Shown piece after piece: positions 8,106 to 17,400 of a stretch of DNA of 36,177 nucleotides. Position 1 is the stretch's first letter, and every line of letters starts with the position of its first letter. A program made the position numbers and the translations under genes. Location: NCBI GenBank assembly GCA_027064085.1, contig JAMOQH010000129.1, positions 1-36,177 of the forward strand, given 5' to 3'. The notes below the pieces were generated by a model. That model searched no databases. It was not told the origin of the DNA and worked only from the letters and a program-made list of their open reading frames with translations. This stretch comes from a bacterium (GTDB lineage Bacteria; UBP6; JAFGXH01).

Positions 8106-9461
8106 CTATTTAAAAAATTTAGCTATAACTCTATTAATATCCTTTTTAGATAAAAATATAAAAACAGTATCGTTTAACATAATATAATCACCACCACTAG
8201 GAAGAAATAACACATCATTCCTTTTTATTAGGCCTATTAACACAGAGTTACCAAGTATCAAGTCCTTCAACTTTTTATTAACAATATAATATTCATCAAT
8301 GATATCAATTTCTATAATACTTGCATCTTCATTAGCAATTGTTTTAATTGATTTTATATTTTCAGGATAATATTTTGAAAGTACCTTGTCTATTACAGGG
8401 TAATGAGGGTTTAGACATATATCAACTCCAAGCATGTATGATAAATTGTAAATAGATTTATTAAATGTAACAGAAACAGTATTTTTTGCACCATCTGTTT
8501 TAGCCAGTTTACATGAAATAATATTATTAAAGCCATCGTTAGTGGCCGAAACAAATAAATCATTACCTCCAACTCTATTTTCTTTTAAAGTGTTATGTAA
8601 AGTTCCGTCTCCATGTAAAATTATAGTCTGAAGTAATTGTTCATCCAGTTTTTTAGCTTTAACTTTATCTAATTCTATCAATTTAGAAGAAATCTTTCTT
8701 TTAGTAATTTCCTCTATAATTAATTTGCCATAACTACTTGCACCAACTACAGTGGAGTTTTTTATTTTATTTTTTTTATATCCCATTTTTCTAAGAATGA
8801 GTTCCTCATTCTTAGAAAGCATAAAAATATGTATAATATCATATAATTCTATTCTCTCTTGACCATTTGGAATAATCGTTTCTACTTCATCTTCTCTGCT
8901 GATTGCAGTAATAAGAAAATCAAGATTTTTAAATTTATTTTTTATTTCTGAAACGGTCATACCTATTAAAAATGACCCCTTATCAACCTTCAATCCTCTT
9001 AAAATCACTTCTGATTCAAGCATAGAAATAAATTCTCTTGTATTTTTATATTTCAATAAATCAAACATATGTTCAGCAACTTCTTTTTCAGGATATAATG
9101 GAATATCAATATTTAAAATATCATATAAATATTCAGCATTAAGTAGATTTTGATTTCTTATACGAGCAATTGTTAAAATATTTGGATTTATTCCTTTTGC
9201 TAACGAAGAAACTAATATATTTTGACTATCATTTGTCAATGTTGATAAAACTATTTTTGCATTACTAATTTCTGCTTTTATTAAAGAATGGTAGGATTCT
9301 CCTGTACCATTAACTATTTTTACTTCTTGAAAACGAGAAATTTTTTTTAAAACAATTTCATTTGTTTCTATTATTGCAATGGGAATATCTAATGCAATTA
9401 AATTAATAGCTAAATGATAACCTATATCTCCTAAACCAACAATAACAACATGTTCTTTCAT
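8106..9461 (-). CDS. trkA: TrkA-like potassium channel gating protein (two RCK units)
   Basis: A 451-residue cytoplasmic protein made of two RCK_N-RCK_C units, the usual TrkA length. The first Rossmann unit begins HVVIVGLGDIGYHLA (4-18), a complete GxGxxG, and an acidic residue ends beta-2 (IIETNE). The second unit begins near residue 235 with NSTVVGASSYGKLI. Each is followed by a RCK_C domain ending in strands such as DIIHIFML and DTVFIFLS. TrkA rings bind NAD(H) or ATP/ADP and open TrkH. The complete glycine motif makes this the more canonical of two adjacent paralogues. The spacing is 6 bases from the upstream paralogue and 8 bases to trkH. Confidence 0.9.
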   Translation of the reverse strand: MKEHVVIVGLGDIGYHLAINLIALDIPIAIIETNEIVLKKISRFQEVKIVNGTGESYHSLIKAEISNAKIVLSTLTNDSQNILVSSLAKGINPNILTIARIRNQNLLNAEYLYDILNIDIPLYPEKEVAEHMFDLLKYKNTREFISMLESEVILRGLKVDKGSFLIGMTVSEIKNKFKNLDFLITAISREDEVETIIPNGQERIELYDIIHIFMLSKNEELILRKMGYKKNKIKNSTVVGASSYGKLIIEEITKRKISSKLIELDKVKAKKLDEQLLQTIILHGDGTLHNTLKENRVGGNDLFVSATNDGFNNIISCKLAKTDGAKNTVSVTFNKSIYNLSYMLGVDICLNPHYPVIDKVLSKYYPENIKSIKTIANEDASIIEIDIIDEYYIVNKKLKDLILGNSVLIGLIKRNDVLFLPSGGDYIMLNDTVFIFLSKKDINRVIAKFFK

Positions 9462-9467
9462 ATAATC

Positions 9468-10811
9468 CTAATTTATTTCATTTAATACAATATCAACATC
9501 ATTTTTTGTAGCAAAAAATAAAATTTTATCATTTTCTTTTATAATACTTTCTCCATTTGCAATACTTGCATGATTATTATGTTCAATTACTCCAATTAAC
9601 ATATTAAGATTTTTTAATTCTTTTAATTTTTTATTAATTAACTTTGACTTTTTAGATGGCACAAATTCAAGCATTTCAATTTCTTCATTCCAAAGAGAAG
9701 ATACTGATATAATTTTTCCCATATGAAAATATGATAATAGCTCATCAACAACTAAAGACTTAGGATTTAAAACATTTTTAATCTTATAATGATTAAATAA
9801 TTCAAAATTACCTTGATGAAAGTAAATAGATAGAACACTTGTGTTTGATTTTAATGCATATACTGATGTTATAAAATTTATATTATCGTTATCTGTCATT
9901 GCAATATATAAATCAACATTAAATAGTTTCTTACTTTCAACCCTATCTAAATTTCTAATATCAACAAATAAATAATTTATATTTGGATATAGTGTTTTTA
10001 AATACTCAATTCTTTTTCTAGACCTATCTAAAACAGTTATAGAATAATCATTATTATATATTTTATCAATAAGAGCTTCACTATATCGCCCTCCTCCACC
10101 AATTAAAATACTTTCTATTTTTCTTCCTATTATATTAAATAATTCAAATAATGGTTTGATATGTTTTTTCGCTATCAACAAGTATAATATGTCATTTTCA
10201 CGTATTACAGTATCTCCTTTAGGAATCTTAAAGTCATTACCATTGTCAATACCAATTATAAGAGCTGCATGCTCCGATGTAATTTTTTTTAATTCAGATA
10301 GTTTTTTATCAATAACAGGACTATTTGACTTCACTTCAAATGCAGTAATAATAAACTTACCATTAACTATTTTGTGATATTCTATTATAGAGGGATGTTT
10401 TAATAATTGATTTATATGCTCTGCAGTTAATTTTTCAGGGCTAATAAAATTATCAATATTTAAAATATTTTTATTTAGTATTTTATAATTATAATCTGAT
10501 TTTTTATCAATATGATTAATAATTTTAACATCTTTGTTAAAATATCTTGCAATCAGGCCAACTGATATATTAATTGAGTCACTATCTGATAAAGCAAGTA
10601 ATATATCACATTCTTTTATATTTGCTCTTAGTAAAATATTTGGTTCTATTTCATTTCCAAAAATAAATTCAGCATCAAGACTATCCTTTATTTTTTTGTA
10701 CTTTTCTTCAGATGATTCAATTATATATAAATTTATATCAGAATTTTCACAAAGTGTCTCCGCAATATTTATTGCAATAGAATTACTTCCTATAATTATT
10801 ACATTTTTCAT
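9468..10811 (-). CDS. Second TrkA-like protein with altered N-terminal nucleotide motif
   Basis: This 447-residue paralogue has the same double RCK layout as its neighbour. The first unit starts KNVIIIGSNSIAINIA (2-17): the first and last glycines of GxGxxG are replaced (GSNSIA), so the N-terminal site may not bind NAD in the usual way. The second unit starts ESILIGGGGRYSEALI near residue 233 and keeps a glycine-rich turn. RCK_C strands DILYLLIA and DKILFFAT are visible. It overlaps the preceding PAS gene by one base (TAATG), so it is translationally coupled to it. Two TrkA proteins beside one TrkH suggest a hetero-ring gating TrkH, or a ring switching between partners. The family is sure, the partnership inferred. 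Confidence 0.88.
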   Translation of the reverse strand: MKNVIIIGSNSIAINIAETLCENSDINLYIIESSEEKYKKIKDSLDAEFIFGNEIEPNILLRANIKECDILLALSDSDSINISVGLIARYFNKDVKIINHIDKKSDYNYKILNKNILNIDNFISPEKLTAEHINQLLKHPSIIEYHKIVNGKFIITAFEVKSNSPVIDKKLSELKKITSEHAALIIGIDNGNDFKIPKGDTVIRENDILYLLIAKKHIKPLFELFNIIGRKIESILIGGGGRYSEALIDKIYNNDYSITVLDRSRKRIEYLKTLYPNINYLFVDIRNLDRVESKKLFNVDLYIAMTDNDNINFITSVYALKSNTSVLSIYFHQGNFELFNHYKIKNVLNPKSLVVDELLSYFHMGKIISVSSLWNEEIEMLEFVPSKKSKLINKKLKELKNLNMLIGVIEHNNHASIANGESIIKENDKILFFATKNDVDIVLNEIN

Positions 10812-11389
10812 TATTTATTTTTTAATTCTTCTAGTTCTTTTTTAGTTTCTTCTAGTTCTTTTTTAGTTTTTTCCAATTCTTGTAATAATTCTTTATTATC
10901 CATATCGAAATTTTTATATAAAGTTTCTTCAATTAATTTTTGTTCTGTAATATCTTTTGCCGTTCCAAGAATTGAAACAGGTTCTAATTTATCATTTAAT
11001 AAAAATCTAATTTTAACTTCACACCATACATTAATATCTTTGGTTTTATGTTTAAAACAAAGAATTAATCTTTCAAAGTAATCTTGATTTTTATCTGGAT
11101 TCTTTTTTATGTAACGAATTTCATTTTCAAGTTTCTTTTTTAATTCATCTGCAGAACCATCCACTAAATAATCTTCAATAGACTTATTTGCTAATTCGTC
11201 ATAAGAATACCCAAGTATTTTTTTTATAGAAGCACTAATGAAATTAAATTTTAAATCTAAATCTGCCACCCAGAATGTTTCATCAATGGTTTCATTCATT
11301 ATGTTATAAATATTATTATCTTTATTTTCAAACCCATCAATAATTGCTCTAAGGTGATTTATTTGATTAATATAATAATTTTCATTCAC
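10811..11389 (-). CDS. PAS-domain protein with C-terminal coiled coil
   Basis: The start is GTG 11389, five bases after a perfect AAGGAGG (11395-11401). The frame is open further upstream, but that part lies in the promoter; the nearby ATG is out of frame. The 192-residue product has one PAS domain at about residues 30-150, with EETFWVADLDLKFNFIS, GYSYDELANKS and the PAC-like SILGTAKDITEQK ending. A coiled coil follows, made of KKELEE heptads. There is no kinase, GGDEF or DNA-binding domain. It leads the operon of two TrkA proteins and TrkH and overlaps the next gene by one base, so it may sense a small molecule, redox state or light for potassium uptake. That role is inference; soluble cytoplasmic location is likely since no membrane segment is seen. 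Confidence 0.85.
   Translation of the reverse strand: MNENYYINQINHLRAIIDGFENKDNNIYNIMNETIDETFWVADLDLKFNFISASIKKILGYSYDELANKSIEDYLVDGSADELKKKLENEIRYIKKNPDKNQDYFERLILCFKHKTKDINVWCEVKIRFLLNDKLEPVSILGTAKDITEQKLIEETLYKNFDMDNKELLQELEKTKKELEETKKELEELKNK
10826..10867 (-). repeat. Exact 21-bp tandem duplication in the PAS gene
   Basis: Bases 10826-10846 and 10847-10867 are identical. Each copy encodes one heptad (KKELEET-type) of the terminal coiled coil, so gain or loss of a copy would lengthen or shorten the coil by seven residues without shifting frame. Confidence 0.85.
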
Positions 11390-11394
11390 TGTAG

Positions 11395-11401
11395 CCTCCT
11401 T
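11395..11401 (-). promoter_or_regulatory. Strong ribosome-binding site fixing a GTG start
   Basis: The minus strand reads AAGGAGG here, five bases before GTG 11389. It is the best Shine-Dalgarno sequence in the window and decides the start of the PAS gene. Confidence 0.8.
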
Positions 11402-11420
11402 ACAACAATACAATGTATAT

Positions 11421-11449
11421 AAAATATCAAATTTTAATAGAAAAAACAA
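11421..11449 (-). promoter_or_regulatory. Promoter of the PAS-trkA-trkA-trkH operon
   Basis: On the minus strand TTGTTT (11449-11444), a 17-base spacer and TATTTT (11426-11421) are present. The predicted transcript start is about 25 bases before the GTG start, leaving a short leader. Confidence 0.5.
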
Positions 11450-11475
11450 TTGTTAATTTTTTTTAGTAGGTTTTT

Positions 11476-11505
11476 ATCACTAAAAATGAATAAAAATCAC
11501 TAAAA
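11476..11505. promoter_or_regulatory. Direct repeat ATCACTAAAA x2, 20 bp apart
   Basis: ATCACTAAAA occurs at 11476-11485 and 11496-11505. The 20-bp period is close to two helical turns, placing both copies on one face. They lie between the divergent PAS/trk and proline dehydrogenase promoters, a typical position for an activator or repressor. No known regulator is recognised. Confidence 0.35.
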
Positions 11506-11539
11506 CTAATAATTTTATATTAAAAAATCAAAAAAACTA

Positions 11540-11568
11540 TTTTATATTTCTCTTTTGTAGTATATAAT
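11540..11568 (+). promoter_or_regulatory. Promoter of the proline dehydrogenase gene
   Basis: A perfect TATAAT (11563-11568) lies 25 bases before the gene. The -35 position (TTTTAT at 11540) is weak, which is common for promoters that need an activator; the upstream direct repeats could supply that site. Confidence 0.5.
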
Positions 11569-11593
11569 CTTTATATTTTTTTTTGAGGTAATT

Positions 11594-12784
11594 ATGAAAG
11601 ATATTATGAATAGTGATATTTTTAGCAACACAGAAATTGCATTTGAAAATCGTTCTGATGAAGAACTAAGAAGAATTTATGGCTTATTTAAGAAAATGAG
11701 CAACTCCTCATTATCATCGATAGGGAAAAATATGCTAAAGGCATCAATGTTTTTAAAGTTACCAATACATAAATTTGCAGAAAAGTATCTATTCTTTCAT
11801 TTTTGTGGGGGAATAACATTAGAAGCCTCACAAAATATTGTTGATAAATTATATCAATATAATGTAAAATCAGTATTAGATTACTCCGCTGAAAGTAGAA
11901 AATCAGAAGACTCTTTTAAACAAATAGAAAGTGAAATTATAAAAATAATAGATAATGTTGCAACAAATAGAAGTAAAATACCATACGCAGTTTACAAGAT
12001 GAGCGGTGTTGCAAATGTTGAATTAATTAGAAAAATACAAAAAAAATCAGAATTAACAGAAGAAGAAAAGATATCCAAAGAAAGGTTATTAAAAAGAATC
12101 AACTATATTTCAAAATATGCATATGATAAAAAAGTCCCAATTATGGTAGATGCAGAAAGGCTTGATGTTCAGGAATTCATTGATCAAATAATGGATGAAA
12201 TGATGATTAAATACAATAAGGAAGAAGCTATAATATTTAATACTATTCAATTTTATAGAAAAAGCTCAATGGAGATATTAAAAAAATCTTTTAAAAAGGT
12301 AACAGAAACAGGAGCTTATTATGGAATAAAACCTGTTAGAGGAGCTTATTATCAAGAAGAAAAAGATTTAGCTAAAGAAAATGGACTAGAATCCCCAATT
12401 TGTGATACTAAAGAAGACACTGATAAAAAATTTGATGAAGCATTGTTATTTTGCATAGAAAACATTGATAAAATTTCTTTATTTGCTGCAACTCATAATG
12501 AACACAGTGTTAAATATTTAATGACTTTAATGCAAGATAAAGGTATTGATAAAAATGATAATAGAATCTATTTTTCTCAATTATATGGTATGAGTGAACA
12601 CATTACTCTAAATCTTGCAAAACTGGGCTATAATATAACAAAATATATTCCTTATGGTCCTCTTAAATTAGTAATGCCATATTTATTAAGAAGAGCAGAT
12701 GAAAACAAAGCCATTCAAGGACAAACAAATAGAGAATTTGAGATAATCAAAAAAGAAATGAAGAGAAGAAATCTTATTAAATAG
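11594..12784 (+). CDS. Proline dehydrogenase
   Basis: This 396-residue protein is a monofunctional FAD-dependent proline dehydrogenase, which oxidises L-proline to pyrroline-5-carboxylate and passes electrons to quinones. The beta/alpha barrel motifs are present in order: YAVYKMSG (131-138), VPIMVDAER (181-189), KPVRGAYYQEE (246-256), AATHNEHS (298-305), FSQLYGMSEHIT (327-338) and GPLKLVMPYLLRRADEN (355-371). The RRxxEN pair binds the substrate carboxylate. It lacks the P5C-dehydrogenase half of PutA, and no such gene is in the window. ATG 11594 follows GAGGTA; a second Met four codons on is a possible start. It is a single-gene unit on its own promoter and ends at a large palindrome. Confidence 0.9.
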   Translation: MKDIMNSDIFSNTEIAFENRSDEELRRIYGLFKKMSNSSLSSIGKNMLKASMFLKLPIHKFAEKYLFFHFCGGITLEASQNIVDKLYQYNVKSVLDYSAESRKSEDSFKQIESEIIKIIDNVATNRSKIPYAVYKMSGVANVELIRKIQKKSELTEEEKISKERLLKRINYISKYAYDKKVPIMVDAERLDVQEFIDQIMDEMMIKYNKEEAIIFNTIQFYRKSSMEILKKSFKKVTETGAYYGIKPVRGAYYQEEKDLAKENGLESPICDTKEDTDKKFDEALLFCIENIDKISLFAATHNEHSVKYLMTLMQDKGIDKNDNRIYFSQLYGMSEHITLNLAKLGYNITKYIPYGPLKLVMPYLLRRADENKAIQGQTNREFEIIKKEMKRRNLIK

Positions 12785-12788
12785 GGGT

Positions 12789-12812
12789 GTGGTAACTCCT
12801 AGGAGTTACCAC
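12789..12812. terminator. Perfect 24-bp palindrome, shared terminator
   Basis: Arms GTGGTAACTC (12789-12798) and GAGTTACCAC (12803-12812) flank CTAG, giving a fully self-complementary 24 bases. It sits in the 33-base gap between convergent stops, flanked by GGGG and GGGGG runs and a T-rich stretch on the plus side. It would fold in transcripts from either direction; a bidirectional terminator is the likely role, though the T-tract is poor. Confidence 0.6.
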
Positions 12813-12817
12813 GGGGG

Positions 12818-14185
12818 TTATTTTATGCTTTTAAAATAATCTACTATATTTATATTATTACTTTGACTCGCTTCTTCTATTGCTGAAAGCTTAAAACCAT
12901 ATGACTTATGTATATCCGCTCCCTTTTCAATTAATAGCTTTAAAATATCAAAATAGCCTTCATTAATTGCAATTGTTATAGGAAACCCTAATATAAAGTT
13001 TCCCTTTCCATTAACATCTGCTCCTGAAGCTAATAATACTTTAACCATCTTTATGTCTCCTCTACTAACAGCAATCATAAGAGGAGAAAGATTATTTACA
13101 TAAGCATTATGATTTGCTCCTGATAAAATTAAATAATTGACAATTCTATATTTTGATGCTTTTACTGCCATAAAAAGCAAACTGTCAAGATTATCACAAG
13201 TGTTATCCTTTAATATTCTTTTTATTTCATCAAGATTATTTTTTTTTATTTTTATTTCCAGTCTTGTTTTAATATCAAGAGAGTTCAGAAGGTTTACAAA
13301 ATAAATTCTTTTTGCATAATTGTTTTCATATTTTAAAAGTTGTTCTGTTAAGTAATAATGCTTATTGCTATAAGCAAGTTCAAGATAATTATTTGAAACA
13401 GCACCTTTTTTTATTAAAAATTCCACAATTTCAATATGATTGTTTTTTATGGCTATATCTATAGGTGTTTCATTATTTAAATTTTTTATATTAATTTCAA
13501 CTCCATATTTTATAAGTAATTTTATAATGTCTAAATCACCATGTTTTACTGCCAATATAGCAGGGGTGTTCAGGAGATTATCTTTAGTATTAGGGTTAGC
13601 TCCATGTTTAAGCAATGATTTAACTATAAATAAATCACCGACTTCAACAGCTTTGTAAAGAGCCGTTTCGTTGTTGTTGTTTTTATAGTTTATATCTGCA
13701 TTGTTTTTAATCAGGATATTGGTGATTTTACTATTTGCCTTAAGGATTGCATTCATTAAGGGACTCCATGAAAGAATATCAATATGATTAACATCTGCAC
13801 CGTTTTCAATAGCTTTTGTTATTTTATCTATATTTTCTTCCTGAATACCTTGATATAATTCTTTTTGGTTTAAAACTTTTTCAGCAATATTTAAAGCTTT
13901 TTCTCTTATTTCTGAAGAATCTTCATACTTTAATAATGAAATAACAATATCTAAATATCCCTTTTCTGCAGCCATAAAAATTAGACTTTTATCATCTTTT
14001 ATATCTACACCGTTTTGTAATAGGTACTTTACTATTTCTTTATAACCATTCTTCATTGCCTTTGATATTCCATTTTCTCCATTTTGGTCTTTTATATCTA
14101 CATTTATTCCGTTTTTAATAAAATAAATAACTTGTTCATAATGTCCTCTTGAGATTGCATTTAAATAATCATTTTCTAAACCCAT
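12818..14185 (-). CDS. Ankyrin-repeat protein
   Basis: ATG 14185 is chosen because GGAGGAG lies directly before it (14188-14194); the longer frame would start at a TTG inside that site. The 455-residue product is built almost wholly of ankyrin repeats, about eleven to twelve units of 33 residues. Clear ones include NNNETALYKAVEVGDLFIV, NTPAILAVKHGDLDIIKLL, NETPIDIAIKNNHIEIVEFL and LSPLMIAVSRGDIKMVKVLL. Some central units around residues 260-330 are degenerate. No signal peptide, membrane helix or catalytic domain is seen, so it is probably a cytoplasmic protein-binding scaffold. Its partner is unknown and neighbours give no clue. It is a one-gene unit with its own promoter. Confidence 0.9.
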   Translation of the reverse strand: MGLENDYLNAISRGHYEQVIYFIKNGINVDIKDQNGENGISKAMKNGYKEIVKYLLQNGVDIKDDKSLIFMAAEKGYLDIVISLLKYEDSSEIREKALNIAEKVLNQKELYQGIQEENIDKITKAIENGADVNHIDILSWSPLMNAILKANSKITNILIKNNADINYKNNNNETALYKAVEVGDLFIVKSLLKHGANPNTKDNLLNTPAILAVKHGDLDIIKLLIKYGVEINIKNLNNETPIDIAIKNNHIEIVEFLIKKGAVSNNYLELAYSNKHYYLTEQLLKYENNYAKRIYFVNLLNSLDIKTRLEIKIKKNNLDEIKRILKDNTCDNLDSLLFMAVKASKYRIVNYLILSGANHNAYVNNLSPLMIAVSRGDIKMVKVLLASGADVNGKGNFILGFPITIAINEGYFDILKLLIEKGADIHKSYGFKLSAIEEASQSNNINIVDYFKSIK

Positions 14186-14187
14186 AA

Positions 14188-14194
14188 CTCCTCC
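14188..14194 (-). promoter_or_regulatory. Ribosome-binding site deciding the ankyrin gene start
   Basis: The minus strand reads GGAGGAG directly upstream of ATG 14185, so translation starts at the ATG and not at the TTG that opens the longer frame. Confidence 0.7.
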
Positions 14195-14218
14195 AATCAA
14201 ATGCTTATATTAATAATA

Positions 14219-14248
14219 ATCATAATTCTTAGAATTGTTAGAGAGCAA
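14219..14248 (-). promoter_or_regulatory. Promoter of the ankyrin gene with internal palindrome
   Basis: On the minus strand TTGCTC (14248-14243), an 18-base spacer and TATGAT (14224-14219) are seen. Within the spacer lies the perfect dyad AATTCT-T-AGAATT (14224-14236), well placed to be an operator. No regulator is recognised. Confidence 0.4.
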
Positions 14249-14368
14249 TTAATATTTTTAAAAGCTCCATTTATTTTTATTTTCATTAGTTATTTCAATA
14301 AAGATACACCGAAAAAGAGTTACTTAAAATTGAACTATATTTTTTTATTTATTACATTCCATAACCTT

Positions 14369-14389
14369 AAACCATAAAAAATATGGTTT
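14369..14389 (-). terminator. Hairpin downstream of the tamA-like gene
   Basis: AAACCATA (14369-14376) and TATGGTTT (14382-14389) pair around five bases, about 45 bases past the stop at 14434. A second weaker hairpin with arms AAATTTAAG/CTTAAATTT (14408-14435) overlaps the stop codon. Neither has a classic GC stem, so termination is only a possibility. Confidence 0.3.
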
Positions 14390-14433
14390 TATAAGTTTAT
14401 TACATGCAAATTTAAGCCAAATTTGTCTTAAAT

Positions 14434-17400
14434 TTAAAAAGGGTATGAAAAATTAAAGTGCCAAAAAGTTGTTCCTTTATTTATATAATTACTATTCAGT
14501 AACGGAACAAAATCAAATCTTAAAGGTCCAACAATAGTTATATACCTTAAACCAATTCCTACACTATAAAACATACTTTGCATATCTTCAGGAACCCACT
14601 TTTTTGAGTTAAAGAAGTCTGAAAAATTTTCAGATAGTCCTCCTATATCCATAAAGAATGCAATACTGAAATTATTTCTAAAATAAAATCTAATTTCTGT
14701 ATTAAATAATAACATTGAGTTTTCCCCTATTGGACGACCATTTTCAATAACTCCTGCCATATTAAAATCATAACCTCTAATAGAACTATCCCCCCCTAAA
14801 AAATACCTTTCCTTATGAGGAATACTTTTTTTAGTCTCACTTAAAGGTGTTCCAATTCCTAGTTTAATTGAATTTGCAAAAGTTAACCATTTTAATGGAG
14901 TAATATAAAAAGATAAATTCAACTCATTTTTAAAAAACTTTTCATTGCTAACATTAATACCAATGATATCTATTAATTTATTTGAAACATTATCAAATAG
15001 TCCTGCCCACTGAAAGGTATATTTTAGTGCAAAACCATTTCTTGGATCAAAAATACTATCTCTATTTTCATAAAATAAAGATAGTTTCATTGAATTAGTA
15101 AGGGATGTTTCTATATTTTGAAAGATATCTGGTGGATGAATATTTTTAGAATATGCAATCTCTGTTTTTGAGTATTCAAGTAAAACCGATGGAGAAAATG
15201 TTAGTTTTTTAAATAATGTTTTATAAAAAGATATTTCATTACCAACAATAGTTAAATTAAAAGCAGGAGGTGTTTCATATTTATAATATGTTTTTATATT
15301 TAGATTAATTTGACTTGAAAAAATATTAGGAGAATCAAAACCAAGTTCTAATTTACTATAAATTTCTCCAATTTTTCCCAAAAGAGAAAGTTTTTTTGCA
15401 TATCCTAATAAATTCTTCTCTACAATTTTTGTGGAAAACGACCATGTTTCATTTGTAGATGTTGAAATTAAAAAATCTATATACCTATTTTCACCTTCTT
15501 GTAAAAAAAATAATACATCTGTTGGAATTATTCCATTATCTTTTATTCCTCCCTTTTCATTTAATGCTGGTAATTGAATAGAGATAGTTTTAAAAACGCC
15601 TAAATTTCTTAATCTAGCTTCTGTTTCAGTTATTTTTTCGAGATTTAAAATTTCACCTTTTTTAAATATAATTTCATCAGTAATTGTTTCTTTTTTAGTA
15701 ATAAAGTTACCACTAACAAAAACAGAACCAAATTTTTTACGAGGTCCTTTTTTTATATAGTATGATAATTTTATTTTTCCGAATAAATTACTAAGTAACT
15801 CAGCTTCATTAGCAAATTCTTTTGATAAAGGATAGAATAAATATTTTTTTCCATTACTTTCAATATACGCATCAACTTTTGCTAAAGGATATCCTATAGC
15901 TTCATAATATTGCTGTATCGCATCTGCATTATACTTAAACCATTTAGGATTAAAGCCTAAAGACTTTGGTTCTTTTAAATATTTTTGCATATTATTAATT
16001 TCTTTAATATCTTTAAATCCATATATCTGAGGGGTTGAAAACAATATTTTTTTTCCTTCATTAATTTTTATAATAATATCTAGATAACGATCTTTATTAT
16101 AAAAATTAAATAATAATTTATCTATTTTAGCATGCAAATATCCCTTTTCTTGATAATATGACAGTATTGTTTTCATATCTTTTAAAAAAAGTTTTTCTTG
16201 TAAAAAACCTTGACTACCCAATAAGTTATAACTACCTGTTTCCATTAAAGAAAACAAACTGTTCTCTCCAATATCTTCATTAACGCCCTCAAGTGTGATA
16301 CTTCTTATATATAATCTTTTACCTTCCTTAATGTTATATACTAATTTTTTATTTTTTTGAACATTATCATTACTTGTTATTTTAATAAAATAATAACCAT
16401 TTGATTGATATAATTGTTTTAACTTTTTTATAGATTCTTTAATGGTACTTGGAGAAATTGAAGAATTTTCATTTAAAGCTATTTGTTCTTTTAAATCTTT
16501 AGTTGATATTTCTTTATGATTTTTAAAAAAAACATCAATTTTTTCTCCTAGATTAAGGCTTAACCATAAATCAACTTTTTTTTCTTTAAATTTTATAATA
16601 AAACCTCTTCTTTTAATTTTCAAATATTTTGATGATAAATCCTTTAATGAATATTTTTTATATATTTTTGATTTTATAACATTATTTTTTGAATTATTTA
16701 TATCTTTTATTAAATCATTTTGACTTGGTAGTTTAAGTAACTTCAACTTTGCTGAAATATATCCCTTTTTCTTTAACTTTAATTCAACATCTTTTAATTG
16801 TTTTTTAAGCTCGTTTTCATAAAAAGCCCTTGTTCTTTTTCCTAAAAAACTAGGACTCAACAATTTTTTTATTAACTCTCCTACTATTTTTTTATTTTTT
16901 TCTTTTTTATATATGATATTAATGTCATCAATAGTTAAATTAACTCCAATATTTTCAATATCTATAACTATTGTTATATATCTGTAGTTATTAGAATATT
17001 TATATGATGTTCTAATATTCGTATTATAAAAGCCCTTAGTTTCAAATAGATTTTCTATATTCTTTTTTATCAAATTATATTTATTTTCATCAAAATATTC
17101 TCCTTCATTAAAAAAAATTTTCCTTCTAATATTTTGTTCAAGTATTGGAAAATTATTTTTAATCACAATCTTTCTTATTATTGGCTTTAAAACTAAATAA
17201 AACACTAATTTATTATAAGCTCCTTTCTTTTTTATTTTTATAAACACCTTTTTAAATGCTTTAGTATTGAGTAGCCTAGTTTTTAAATATTTAATTTCTC
17301 TTTTAGTAACAAATGAATTTTTAGAAAGATTAATAAATTCTAGCCAGAATTTTTTATCAATATTATCTTCTGATATTATTTCAAGATTATCTATTTTTAT

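Noticed and set aside
10826-10867. CRISPR-like repeat
   Set aside because: Only two adjacent copies with no spacer, inside a coding frame; it is a heptad duplication.
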